Below, in pieces: positions 1 through 6,184 of a stretch of 11,706 nt of DNA. The stretch is from [Haemophilus] felis (lineage in GTDB: Bacteria; Pseudomonadota; Gammaproteobacteria; Enterobacterales; Pasteurellaceae). The stretch covers positions 1 through 11,706 of the forward strand of contig MUYB01000003.1 of NCBI GenBank assembly GCA_002015125.1. The letters run 5' to 3'. The translations under genes and the position numbers were made by a program. The stretch's first letter is position 1, and every line of letters starts with the position of its first letter. Below the pieces are notes generated by a model, which did not search any database, was not told the DNA's origin, and saw only the letters and a list, made by a program, of their open reading frames with translations.

Positions 1-294
1 CTGGGTTTATACAGACACTTATCGTAGTTATGATGCCCTTGATGTGAGCGAATTTCACCACGAACGAATTAACCATTCGGAACTGTTTGCAGTGAAACAA
101 AATCACATCAACGGCATTGAGAATTTTTGGAGTCAAACTAAGCGGATACTCCGAAAATATAATGGAATTGACCGAAAAAGTTTCCCTTTATTCTTGAAGG
201 AATGTGAATTTCGGTTTAATTTTGGGACACCCAAAGAGCAACTTAAAACGTTAAGAAAATGGTGTGAAATTTAGGGCTAATCTACGTCAGCCCC
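1..294 (+). mobile_element. IS1016-type element (IS1595 family), 3' part
   Basis: This is the right part of an IS1016-type insertion sequence, cut by the window edge. The terminal inverted repeat gctaatctacgtcagcccc lies at about 276-294. It is the exact reverse complement of the 19-bp repeat that starts at 11153, at the other end of the window. Joining the window ends gives one complete element of about 713 bp, close to the known length of IS1016. The flanking bases outside this end (295-302, taattttt) do not match those outside the other end (11145-11152, ttatttta). No 8-bp target duplication therefore frames the rebuilt element. Confidence 0.9.
2..274 (+). CDS. IS1016-type transposase, C-terminal part
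   Basis: The reading frame is open from base 2 (Trp codon) to a TAG at 272-274. It is the C-terminal portion of an ISXO2-like (IS1595 family) DDE-type transposase, with the conserved block NHINGIENFWSQTKRILRKYNG at roughly residues 25-46 of this fragment. It continues exactly in frame from the partial gene at 11192-11706 through the shared 135 bases. Together they give a normal full-length protein of 217 residues. The enzyme would cut and join IS ends in the cytoplasm. Alone this fragment has no start codon and lacks the first catalytic aspartate. Confidence 0.92.
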   Translation, partial: WVYTDTYRSYDALDVSEFHHERINHSELFAVKQNHINGIENFWSQTKRILRKYNGIDRKSFPLFLKECEFRFNFGTPKEQLKTLRKWCEI

Positions 295-367
295 TAATTT
301 TTTATTTAGACAACTGAAATAAATTTCTGCGATATAATACGAGTGTAATAAATTTAATAAAATTTAA
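295..367. other. 73-bp AT-rich spacer between two IS1016-type copies
   Basis: This short spacer separates the end of the first IS1016 element (294) from the inverted repeat of the second (368). It contains a good -10 hexamer (TATAAT, 333-338) but no convincing -35 at the right distance. I see no gene. Confidence 0.5.
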
Positions 368-1041
368 GGGGCTGTACTAGATAACTAGAATAAATTCTGC
401 TTTACTAATTGTTCTAAAATGGAAAATTGAACTTTTATTTCACAGTGGTTAAAACGCCATTCACATTCCTTCAAATACAGTTCAAAATGCTCTTTGGGAA
501 TGCCGTTAAACTTCCGTAAGTGGCGTTTTGCCTGATTCCAAAAGTTCTCAATTCCGTTAATATGATTTTGTCGTTCAGCAAAATGTGTGCTGTGATTGAT
601 GCGAAAGTGGCTAAACTCACTCACATCAAGTACATCATAGCTTTTGTAACAATCAGTATAAACAATACTGTCAGGCTTTACCTGCTCACGTATTATCGGC
701 AATAAAGTGGCAGTTTGCGTATTGGGCACAGCAACGGTGTAAACCTTGCCGTTGCGCTTCAGAAGCCCGAATACAGCCACTTTGCCGGCTGCCCCGCGAC
801 CGCGTTTGCCTTTGCGCTGTCCGCCAAAATAGCTTTCATCAACCTCTACTTCGCCATCAAACATTTCCAGATGCAGGCTGTTATGGAAAATCAGTAAGCG
901 TAAACGATGAAAATAATAGGCAGCAGTGTTTTTATTAACGCCGACTAATTGCGCTGCGGTGCGTGCGGTAACACCCTCAATAAACAGTTCAATCAGTTTG
1001 TTTTGCTTGTACTGACTTAAACGACTTCTTCTCATAGGGAT
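368..1041 (-). mobile_element. Diverged second IS1016-like element, one end missing
   Basis: One terminal repeat is visible at 368 (ggggctgtactagataactag). It resembles but does not equal the repeat of the other copy. The transposase gene fills the element on the minus strand. No matching inverted repeat is found beyond the transposase start codon at 1035. Instead, within about 6 bases the sequence becomes a nitroreductase coding region that lacks its 5' end. The element has therefore probably lost about 40 bp including its left inverted repeat, through a deletion or recombination that also removed the front of the nitroreductase gene. The exact outer boundary is uncertain by several bases. 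Confidence 0.8.
385..1035 (-). CDS. IS1595-family (IS1016-like) transposase, full length
   Basis: A 216-residue ISXO2-like transposase. An N-terminal helix-turn-helix-like segment (about residues 17-45) precedes the catalytic domain. The first conserved aspartate is in VEVDESYFGG (about 63-72), the second in IVYTDCYKSYD (about 124-134), and the C-terminal signature is NHINGIENFWNQAKRHLRKFNG (about 157-178). Length is normal for the family and the frame is intact. It differs at many positions from the copy split across the window ends, so the two are separate lineages rather than a recent duplication. Because one inverted repeat is missing, this copy can probably no longer move, although the protein may still be made. 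It has no visible promoter of its own. Confidence 0.93.
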   Translation of the reverse strand: MRRSRLSQYKQNKLIELFIEGVTARTAAQLVGVNKNTAAYYFHRLRLLIFHNSLHLEMFDGEVEVDESYFGGQRKGKRGRGAAGKVAVFGLLKRNGKVYTVAVPNTQTATLLPIIREQVKPDSIVYTDCYKSYDVLDVSEFSHFRINHSTHFAERQNHINGIENFWNQAKRHLRKFNGIPKEHFELYLKECEWRFNHCEIKVQFSILEQLVKQNLF

Positions 1042-1434
1042 TATTCTAACAAACGCCTATACGATGCGTTTAACATTTCTCGTGCTGACAAAGAAGGTCG
1101 CAAAAAATTTGCCGAAGAGAATGTGCGTTTTTATGGTGCACCGCATTGTGCTTTTTTCTTTATGCCAAAAATTAGCGACAACGTTTTTTCGGCAATGGAC
1201 GTGGGTATGATTGTACAAACCTTTATGTTGTCTTTGACTGCTCGTGGCTTTGGTAGTGTGCCACAATTACTCTTGGCGATGTATCCTGATGTGGTACGAG
1301 AAGAATTTGGCGTATCTGATGATTATCAGTTGATGGTGGGCGTGTCTTTTGGTAAACCTGATAGCCAATCGCCAGCCAATGACATTCGTCAGCCCAGAGC
1401 CCCACAAGGCGAAACCGTGTTTTTCCACGATTAA
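1036..1434 (+). pseudogene. Nitroreductase family protein, 5'-truncated
   Basis: An open frame from about 1036 to the TAA at 1432-1434 encodes the C-terminal about 130 residues of an FMN-dependent nitroreductase-family protein. Recognisable segments are YSNKRLYDAFN, the hydrophobic helix region SAMDVGMIVQTFMLSLTARGFGSVPQL, the strand DDYQLMVGVSFGKPD and the terminal VFFHD. The N-terminal FMN-binding part, normally about 70-90 residues, has been replaced by the IS1016-like copy. ATG codons such as 1123 are internal and not true starts. The oxidoreductase pseudogene begins 24 bp downstream, so the two were probably an operon of flavin- and nicotinamide-dependent reductases. The substrate is unknown. 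The assignment to the family is firm, but a finer subfamily is not claimed. Confidence 0.8.
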
Positions 1435-1458
1435 ATCCATTTTATTAAAGAGAAAAAA

Positions 1459-2448
1459 ATGAGCAAACAAATCCAATTTACAAAAACAGGTTCGCCTGAT
1501 GTCTTGCAAATCGTTGATGTGGCAGTCCCTGCCCCAAAAGCACACGAAGTACAAATCCAAATCCACGCCATAGGCTTAAACCGTGCAGAAATGATGTATC
1601 GTGAAGGGACGTATGTGATTGAACCTGTTTTCCCTGCCACAATGGGTTACGAAGGTGCAGGCGTGGTAACAGCGGTTGGTACGGACGTGAGCGAGTTCAG
1701 CGTTGGCGACAAAGTGAGCGTAATTCCATCATTTATGTTTACCGAATACGGCACTTATGGCGAAATCGTAAATATGCCCGTCACGCTGTGGTAAAACACC
1801 CTGAAAACCTAACAATGGAACAAGCTGCGGCAAGTTGGATGATGTTTGTAACCGCATACGGCGGTTTGATTGAATTTGGCAAGGTGCAAAAAGGCGATTT
1901 TGTTGTATTGGGCGGAGTGGCCAGCTCGGTAGGCATTACCGCCATTCAAATCGCCAAAATGCAAGGGGCAAACGTGATTGCTCTGTCTCGCACGCACGCC
2001 AAAGGCGATGTGCTTTTACAGAAAGGGGCGGATTTTGTGATTGCCACCAAAGAAGATGACGTTACGGCTAAATTACTAGAAATTACAAACGGCAAAGGCG
2101 TGAATTTGGTGTTCGACCCTGTGGGTGGCAAAGAAGCAGCAAAAAATATCAACGCAATGACACAAGACGGCAAATACATCATCTACGGTGCATTAAGCCA
2201 CGATGATATCGCCGTGCCTGTGTTCCCAATTTTAGGCAAACGCTTAACCGTGCGAGGCTATGAATTGTTTGAAATCACTACCGTACCAGAAAAACTCGCT
2301 CAAGCGAAAAAAATTCATGTTTGACGGCTTAGCAAGCGGTCAATTAAAACCAGAAATTGACAAAGTTTTTGCTTTTGATGAAATGACGGAAGCTCAGCGT
2401 TATATGGAAAGCAATGCACAGATTGGGAAGATTTTGGTAAAGGTTTGA
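1459..2448 (+). pseudogene. Zinc-type MDR / quinone-oxidoreductase-like dehydrogenase, two frameshifts
   Basis: Three consecutive frames together encode one medium-chain dehydrogenase/reductase of about 329 residues. Frame one (1459-1794) has the GroES-like domain with TMGYEGAGVVTAVG. It breaks near 1778-1782, where one base seems to be missing in a stretch that should read NMPAHAVVKHP. Frame two has the Rossmann nucleotide-binding segment VVLGGVASSVGITAIQIAK and DPVGG. It breaks at an A7 run (2307-2313) that should be A6 (QAKKFMFDG). Frame three ends in SNAQIGKILVKV at the TGA 2446-2448. The protein resembles NADPH:quinone reductase-like members that lack the zinc ligands. Both breaks are single-base indels, so sequencing error is possible, especially in the A run. 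A paralogous 5' fragment lies at 6014, next to arsR. Confidence 0.85.
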
Positions 2449-2464
2449 TTGTTTTAAGGTAAAT

Positions 2465-2496
2465 ATGCCGTCTGAAAAATAAGTTTCAGACGGCAC
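2465..2496. terminator. Neisserial DUS inverted repeat (AT-DUS), terminator-like
   Basis: ATGCCGTCTGAA (2465-2476) is a perfect AT-DUS, the DNA uptake sequence used for natural transformation in Neisseria. Its inverted partner TTCAGACGGCAC (2485-2496) is one base off the 12-mer, with the 10-bp core exact. Paired DUS after a gene typically act as transcription terminators. This one follows the dehydrogenase gene and precedes the convergent acr3 fragment. Confidence 0.85.
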
Positions 2497-2500
2497 ATCG

Positions 2501-2872
2501 TTATTTTACCTGCCGATTAAGCCACCACACTAGCGAGAGCATCACAGGCACTTCCACCAGCACACCGACCACCGTTGCCAATGCCGCCCCCGAGCGCAAA
2601 CCGAACAAAGAAATTGCCACCGCCACCGCCAATTCAAAAAAATTACTCGTGCCAATCAAGCACGCAGGGGCGGAAATTTCGTGTGGTAATTTGAGCTATT
2701 TTGCCAAAACGTGAGCCAAGGCAAAAATGCCGTAAGTCTGTGCCAGCAAGGGAATGGCAATCAGCAAAATAATCAAGGGATTGGCAATAATGGTTTGGGC
2801 TTGAAAGGCAAACAGCAACACCGCCGTCAAAATCAAACCCATAATGGAAAAAGGTTTCAGGCTACCTGAAAA
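2501..2872 (-). pseudogene. acr3: acr3 arsenite permease, 3' fragment (copy 1)
   Basis: Read on the minus strand, this encodes the C-terminal about 123 residues of an Acr3/BASS-family arsenite permease: [11 protein letters not shown], then AHVLAK, a TAG stop (2696-2698), then [32 protein letters not shown], and ending [17 protein letters not shown] before the TAA at 2501-2503. It aligns without gaps to 4084-4437 of the main acr3 copy (constant offset 1565), with only a handful of differences, and carries the same in-frame TAG. The homology stops exactly at the DUS-like palindrome at 2855-2871, after which the MerR gene begins. The fragment has no start codon and is not functional. It and copy 2 form direct repeats around the MerR-CDF pair. 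Confidence 0.88.
2855..2871. repeat. DUS-like palindrome (eikDUS type)
   Basis: TTTCAGGCTACCTGAAA contains AGGCTACCTGAA, the DUS variant reported for Eikenella. It sits just beyond the MerR stop codon, at the point where the acr3 fragment ends. The equivalent site inside the main acr3 copy (4420-4436) has G instead of A in the middle. Confidence 0.7.
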
Positions 2873-2880
2873 ATATTCCG

Positions 2881-3279
2881 CTATTCTTTTTCTTTAATAC
2901 CTTGAATAATCTGACACTTATCAACCGTTTTATTTTCACAACCCACAAATTGCATTAGAAAAGTTTTAACTTGTTGTAGTTCTGTGATTTGTTCGTCCAA
3001 ATATGCCAAATGTTGCTCAGCAAGTGCATTGATTTCATTGCATTGTTTGTTAGGCGTTTGTTGTAATTGCAACAGCGTTTTGATGTTACTTAAAGAAAGA
3101 CCGATATTACGGCAAGTTTTAATAAAGCGTAATTGTTCTAACTGATTTTCATCAAACACACGATAGCCGTTTTGTTGATGTGTAGGGGCGATTAAGCCTT
3201 GTTTTTCATAATAACGAATGGTTTCCAAATGTACGCCTGTTTGTTCACTGGCTTGTTTTATTTTAAAAAATTTTGACAT
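2881..3279 (-). CDS. MerR-family metal-responsive regulator (ZntR/CadR/PbrR-like)
   Basis: A 132-residue MerR-family activator. The N-terminal winged helix-turn-helix is at about residues 5-72 ([24 protein letters not shown]), followed by a long dimerisation helix at about 80-112. Cysteines at 80, 114 and 122 match the layout of the divalent metal branch (zinc, cadmium, lead) rather than the C112/C120 copper pattern with Ser77. The start ATG is at 3279 and the gene is divergent from the CDF transporter. The shared 73-bp intergenic region holds a TTGACC-N19-TATAGT promoter pointing at the transporter. It most likely untwists that promoter on metal binding. Which divalent ion it senses cannot be decided from sequence. 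CueR-type and mercury sensing are less likely. Confidence 0.85.
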   Translation of the reverse strand: MSKFFKIKQASEQTGVHLETIRYYEKQGLIAPTHQQNGYRVFDENQLEQLRFIKTCRNIGLSLSNIKTLLQLQQTPNKQCNEINALAEQHLAYLDEQITELQQVKTFLMQFVGCENKTVDKCQIIQGIKEKE

Positions 3280-3285
3280 TTTGGC

Positions 3286-3316
3286 TTGACCCTGTAATGA
3301 CTACGGAGTTTATAGT
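3286..3316 (+). promoter_or_regulatory. MerR-type promoter/operator of the CDF transporter
   Basis: -35 TTGACC (3286-3291), a 19-bp spacer and -10 TATAGT (3311-3316). The over-long 19-bp spacer is the hallmark of promoters activated by MerR proteins. The spacer holds an imperfect dyad (ctgtaa ... tacggag). It lies directly between the MerR start codon and the transporter ribosome site AGGAG (3339-3343). Confidence 0.85.
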
Positions 3317-3352
3317 ATAGGAAATTTCATCTTAAAGCAGGAGCAAAAAAAA

Positions 3353-3967
3353 ATGGCGTGCCAAAATTGTTGTGGTTCAAATCAGCCCATTCATCAATCG
3401 CCCAAGTACAAAAAAGCCTTGTGGATTGTCTTGATATTAAATTTATCAATGTTTTTTGTGGAAATTGTGATGGGGGTTAAATCAGGTTCAACTTCGCTGT
3501 TGTCGGACAGTTTGGATTTCTTGGGCGACAGTGCCAATTATTTGATAAGTTTGATTGTTTTGCCAATGGCGTTAAGTTACCGAGCCAAAGCATCTATGGT
3601 TAAGGGACTAACGATGGGCGGTTTTGGTTTATTTATTTTAATGACAACCATTTATCGTGTGTTTTATGGGGAAATGCCCAATTATTCTGAAATGAGCATT
3701 GTGGGATTTTTGGCGTTATTGATCAATGTGTCGGCATTGTTGATTTTATTAAAATTTCGTGATGGCGACAGCAATGTCCGCAGTGTGTGGGTGTGTTCCC
3801 GAAACGATGCGATTGGTAATGTGGCGGTAATTTTGGCGGGTATGGCAGTTTATTTTTTTCAATCAAAATATCCTGATTTAATTGTGGCGTTTGTTTTGGC
3901 ATTTTTGGCATTACAAGCCAGTCAAGAAATCATCAAAAGGGCTTGGACGGAATTAAAAGTTAGTTAA
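3353..3967 (+). CDS. CDF-type divalent cation efflux transporter, short form
   Basis: A 204-residue inner-membrane protein with about six hydrophobic segments and no cytoplasmic C-terminal domain, so shorter than the usual 280-320 residues of the cation diffusion facilitator family. Probable metal-binding acidic residues occur in SDSLDFLGDSANY (D52, D55, D59) in transmembrane segment 2 and in CSRNDAIGNVAV (D152) in segment 5. The N-terminus, MACQNCCG, has three cysteines (3, 6, 7) that could capture metal. The start is fixed by AGGAG 10 bp upstream. The divergent MerR regulator and its N19 promoter indicate metal-induced expression, probably exporting zinc, cadmium, lead or cobalt by proton exchange. 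The frame is intact, and this pair looks like a functional module. Confidence 0.87.
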   Translation: MACQNCCGSNQPIHQSPKYKKALWIVLILNLSMFFVEIVMGVKSGSTSLLSDSLDFLGDSANYLISLIVLPMALSYRAKASMVKGLTMGGFGLFILMTTIYRVFYGEMPNYSEMSIVGFLALLINVSALLILLKFRDGDSNVRSVWVCSRNDAIGNVAVILAGMAVYFFQSKYPDLIVAFVLAFLALQASQEIIKRAWTELKVS

Positions 3968-3970
3968 TTT

Positions 3971-4010
3971 AAAACACCGTTTGGATTGATGTTCAAGCGG
4001 TGTTTTTATT
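3971..4010 (+). terminator. Rho-independent terminator after the CDF gene
   Basis: AAAACACCGTTTG (3971-3983) pairs with CAAGCGGTGTTTT (3994-4006), with one G-U pair and a 10-base loop, followed by a T-rich run. It lies 3 bp after the transporter stop codon. Confidence 0.85.
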
Positions 4011-4030
4011 TTTAAATTTTGCAAAATAAC

Positions 4031-4047
4031 TTTCAGGCTGCCTGAAA
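4031..4047. repeat. DUS palindrome (simDUS/kingDUS) downstream of acr3
   Basis: TTTCAGGCTGCCTGAAA reads AGGCTGCCTGAA (AG-simDUS) on the plus strand and AGGCAGCCTGAA (AG-kingDUS) on the minus strand. It sits just past the ancestral acr3 stop codon, between convergent genes. It could also terminate acr3 transcription. Confidence 0.75.
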
Positions 4048-4050
4048 AAC

Positions 4051-4260
4051 CTACACCCCTTTATTCCCCAGCGATTTTCGGTTTATCCACCATACCAGCG
4101 AGAGCATCACAGACACTTCCACCAGCACACCGACCACCGTTGCCAATGCCGTCCCCGAGTGCAAACCGAACAAAGAAATTGCCACCGCCACCGCCAATTC
4201 AAAAAAATTACTCGTGCCAATCAAGCACGCAGGGGCGGAAATTTCGTGTGGTAATTTGAG
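4051..4260 (-). pseudogene. acr3: acr3 C-terminal tail beyond the premature TAG
   Basis: In frame after the TAG at 4261-4263, 69 further codons continue the Acr3 family sequence: [32 protein letters not shown], then [13 protein letters not shown] and [10 protein letters not shown], ending at the TAG 4051-4053. This tail is the last two membrane segments of the permease, including the conserved Glu in NFFELAV. It is preserved without other damage. Either the nonsense change (probably TGG to TAG) is recent, or some readthrough occurs. Confidence 0.85.
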
Positions 4261-5067
4261 CTATTTTGCCAAAACGTGAGCCAAGGCAAAAATGCCGTAA
4301 GTCTGTGCCAGCAAGGGAATGGCAATCAGCAAAATAATCAAGGGATTGGCAATAATGGTTTGGGCTTGAAAGGCAAACAGCAACACCACTGTCAAAATCA
4401 AACCCATAATGGAAAAAGGTTTCAGGCTGCCTGAAAATTGTGCCACCAATTTACCCGATCTTTGTAAATAAGAGCGGGTAAACCACCCAGCCAGCAAGGG
4501 CAACAGCACATACAAAATCGTGCTTAAAATCAAGGTATTCCACGGAATTTCTATGCCGCTTACGCCGAGCAATACGCCTGCAATCGGAGCATACGCCACA
4601 ATCATAATCAAATCATTGACCGAAACCTGTACCAAAGTGTAATTGGGGTCGCCTTTGACCAGTTGCGACCACACAAAAACCATTGCCGTACAAGGCGCCA
4701 CCCCAAGCAAAATCATGCCGGCAATGTATTCTTGTGCCGACTGTGCGTCCACCCAACCTGCAAAAAACACCCGAAAAAACAACCAGCCGAACACCGCCAT
4801 CGTAAACGGCTTGACCAACCAGTTGATAAATAAGGTTAAAAATAAGCCCTTTGGTTTTTTGCCCACGTCTTTGATTGCCGACCAATCAATCTGAATCATC
4901 ATCGGATAAATCATCAGCCAAATCAGTATCGCCACAGGCAAATTCACATGAGCCACTTCCAAAGATGCAACCCATTGAAATACATTGGGCAACCAAACAC
5001 CCAAAACCACGCCCAGCACAATCGCCAACGCCACCCAAAGGCTTAAAAAACGTTCAAACAACCCCAT
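4261..5067 (-). CDS. acr3: Acr3 arsenite efflux permease, prematurely terminated
   Basis: The gene encodes 268 residues of the Acr3 (BASS superfamily) arsenite permease, the inner-membrane pump that removes As(III) produced by ArsC. Several membrane segments are clear. The essential cysteine lies in [20 protein letters not shown] (about residues 117-136), and [11 protein letters not shown] follows. A TAG at 4261-4263 stops translation after HVLAK, about 70 codons short of the normal about 340-residue protein, removing the last two membrane segments. The product is probably inactive unless the stop is suppressed. The start ATG at 5067 has AAGGAG overlapping the end of arsC, so it is translationally linked to arsC. 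A kingDUS/simDUS palindrome (4420-4436) lies inside the coding region, where it encodes FSGSLK. Confidence 0.88.
   Translation of the reverse strand: MGLFERFLSLWVALAIVLGVVLGVWLPNVFQWVASLEVAHVNLPVAILIWLMIYPMMIQIDWSAIKDVGKKPKGLFLTLFINWLVKPFTMAVFGWLFFRVFFAGWVDAQSAQEYIAGMILLGVAPCTAMVFVWSQLVKGDPNYTLVQVSVNDLIMIVAYAPIAGVLLGVSGIEIPWNTLILSTILYVLLPLLAGWFTRSYLQRSGKLVAQFSGSLKPFSIMGLILTVVLLFAFQAQTIIANPLIILLIAIPLLAQTYGIFALAHVLAK
4420..4436. repeat. DUS palindrome inside acr3
   Basis: TTTCAGGCTGCCTGAAA again, here within codons of acr3. The matching position in the 3' fragment at 2855-2871 marks where homology between the two acr3 copies ends. Confidence 0.7.
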
Positions 5068-5070
5068 GAT

Positions 5071-5475
5071 TTACTCCTTATGATTAATAATTTCGCCGTC
5101 TTCTTTGACAAACGGGATCGCAAAAGGCGGTAAAAATGCCAAAACTGTTTCGGACGGACGGCATAATTTCACGCCTTTTTCGCTCACCACAATCGGACGA
5201 TTGATTAAAATCGGTTCACGAAGCATGGCGGAAATGAGTTCGTCATCGCTTAACTTTTCGTTTTGCAAACCAAGCGTTTCATACGGCACTACATTCGTCC
5301 TAAGTAACTGGCGGGGCGTGATGCCCATGCGTTTGATTAAATTACGCAAAGTCGTTTCACTTGGCGGATTTTTCAAATATTCAATCACTTGTGGCTCAAT
5401 ACCAGCGTGGCGGATGAGTGCCAGCACATTGCGTGAAGTACCGCAGTTTGGGTTGTGATAAATGGTAATGTTCAT
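5071..5475 (-). CDS. arsC: Arsenate reductase ArsC (glutaredoxin-dependent type)
   Basis: A complete 134-residue cytoplasmic arsenate reductase that converts As(V) to As(III) for export, using glutaredoxin and glutathione. The active-site loop YHNPNCGTSRN places His7 and Cys11 where the plasmid R773-type enzyme has His8 and Cys12. The oxyanion-binding arginines are present at about 59 (PRQLLR), 93 (INRPIVV) and 106 (CRPSE). Length is close to the roughly 140 residues usual for the family. The gene is the middle one of arsR-arsC-acr3, starting about 64 bp after arsR. Its last codons carry the ribosome site of acr3. With acr3 truncated, reduction of arsenate without export could be harmful unless another pump exists. 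Confidence 0.95.
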   Translation of the reverse strand: MNITIYHNPNCGTSRNVLALIRHAGIEPQVIEYLKNPPSETTLRNLIKRMGITPRQLLRTNVVPYETLGLQNEKLSDDELISAMLREPILINRPIVVSEKGVKLCRPSETVLAFLPPFAIPFVKEDGEIINHKE

Positions 5476-5520
5476 AGTTACTCCAATCTTTCAAGAAATA
5501 TAGAAATATTTGGCAATAAT

Positions 5521-5539
5521 TTTTCAGGCTGCCTGAAAA
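5521..5539. repeat. DUS palindrome between arsR and arsC
   Basis: TTTTCAGGCTGCCTGAAAA, the simDUS/kingDUS palindrome, begins immediately after the arsR stop codon. Inside the operon it could form a small hairpin that weakens read-through into arsC. Confidence 0.75.
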
Positions 5540-5842
5540 TCACTGGCAAGATTCGCCTGTTTGAGAACAGCAGTTTTGGGTCAGAAAATGGGTCAATGCC
5601 ATCATCAAATCCAGCTCGGCAAAATAACGCATGTGCCGTCCTTCCTGCACCACACGCACAAGCCCCGAATGCAACAGACTTTTTAGATGAAAAGACACAT
5701 TATTCGGGGCAAGGTTAAGCTGTTTTGCCAAGTCGCCAGCAATCATGCCAGTACTGCCTGCGGCGGTAAGTTGTTGAAAAATCGCCAGTCTTATCGGAGA
5801 AGACAGGCTCTCAAAGAGTTTGCTTGCTTGTATCGTATTCAT
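5540..5842 (-). CDS. arsR: ArsR-family arsenite-responsive repressor, C-terminal cysteine type
   Basis: A 100-residue winged helix-turn-helix repressor of the ArsR/SmtB family, with recognition helix region NLAPNNVSFHLKSLLHSGLV at about residues 43-62. It lacks the classical ELCVCDL As(III) site in the DNA-binding helix. Instead it ends NCCSQTGESCQ, with cysteines 91, 92 and 99. This spacing resembles the As(III) site of Acidithiobacillus-type ArsR (Cys95, Cys96, Cys102). ATG at 5842 is preferred because the protein then begins with the usual family N-terminus. The upstream -10 is so close that the message would be nearly leaderless. First gene of the ars operon, it should repress its own promoter until arsenite or antimonite binds. 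Confidence 0.9.
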   Translation of the reverse strand: MNTIQASKLFESLSSPIRLAIFQQLTAAGSTGMIAGDLAKQLNLAPNNVSFHLKSLLHSGLVRVVQEGRHMRYFAELDLMMALTHFLTQNCCSQTGESCQ

Positions 5843-5849
5843 AGGCGTA

Positions 5850-5877
5850 ATTATAACAAGAAATTTCAATATTTCAA
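5850..5877 (-). promoter_or_regulatory. Probable ars operon promoter
   Basis: On the minus strand, TTGAAA (5872-5877) and TATAAT (5850-5855) are separated by 16 bp. The predicted transcription start falls at about the arsR ATG, and no ribosome site is seen there, which suggests a leaderless message. The repeated TTGAAAT motif in the spacer region could be the ArsR operator, but this is inference. Confidence 0.55.
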
Positions 5878-6013
5878 GTATGATTGAAATGTTTTTTAAT
5901 TGTCCGAAGCCACCTTTCCAAATCCAAAAACCCACTTCCCATTTTTCGCTATTCTTATCCTAATTTCAATACATTAAAATACGCTCATTCCATTTCATAA
6001 ATAAGGTAAAAAA

Positions 6014-6184
6014 ATGACCAAACAAATTCAATTTACAAAAACAGGTTCGCCTGATGTCCTGCAAATCGTTGATGTACAAATCCCCGCCCCCAAATCGGGC
6101 GAAGTGCAAATCCAAATGCACGCTTTGGGGCTAAAGGCAAAAATCATAATCACATCATTTAAGTACACTTACACCAGCGTGTAA
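6014..6184 (+). pseudogene. 5' fragment of a second MDR dehydrogenase copy, run into acr3 antisense
   Basis: From the ATG at 6014 the protein reads MTKQIQFTKTGSPDVLQIVD and continues to about codon 41 (MHALGL). It is clearly homologous to the start of the dehydrogenase at 1459 (roughly 80% at DNA level by eye). At about 6135 homology stops in the codon before the expected NRAE, and the sequence becomes antisense acr3. The hybrid frame runs on to a TAA at 6182-6184, giving a 56-residue product of no evident function. Upstream, AAGG at 6002-6005 could act as a ribosome site. The intact start region is divergent from arsR, so an oxidoreductase gene next to arsR seems to be the ancestral arrangement. 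Confidence 0.8.

Noticed and set aside
520..897. Plus-strand open frames of about 60 codons
   Set aside because: They lie opposite the clear IS1016-like transposase and have no ribosome site or family resemblance.
2328..2345. Possible Pasteurellaceae uptake signal (GCAAGCGGTC)
   Set aside because: It differs from the ACAAGCGGT core, it falls inside the dehydrogenase coding sequence, and no repeats of the exact signal were seen.
4261..4263. TAG as a pyrrolysine or other recoded codon in acr3
   Set aside because: Nothing in the window (tRNA, biosynthesis genes) supports recoding, and Acr3 proteins are not known to use it. A nonsense mutation is simpler.
4643..5069. Plus-strand open frames opposite acr3
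   Set aside because: Acr3 on the minus strand explains the sequence. The same antisense frame recurs at 6185 only because acr3 DNA is duplicated there.
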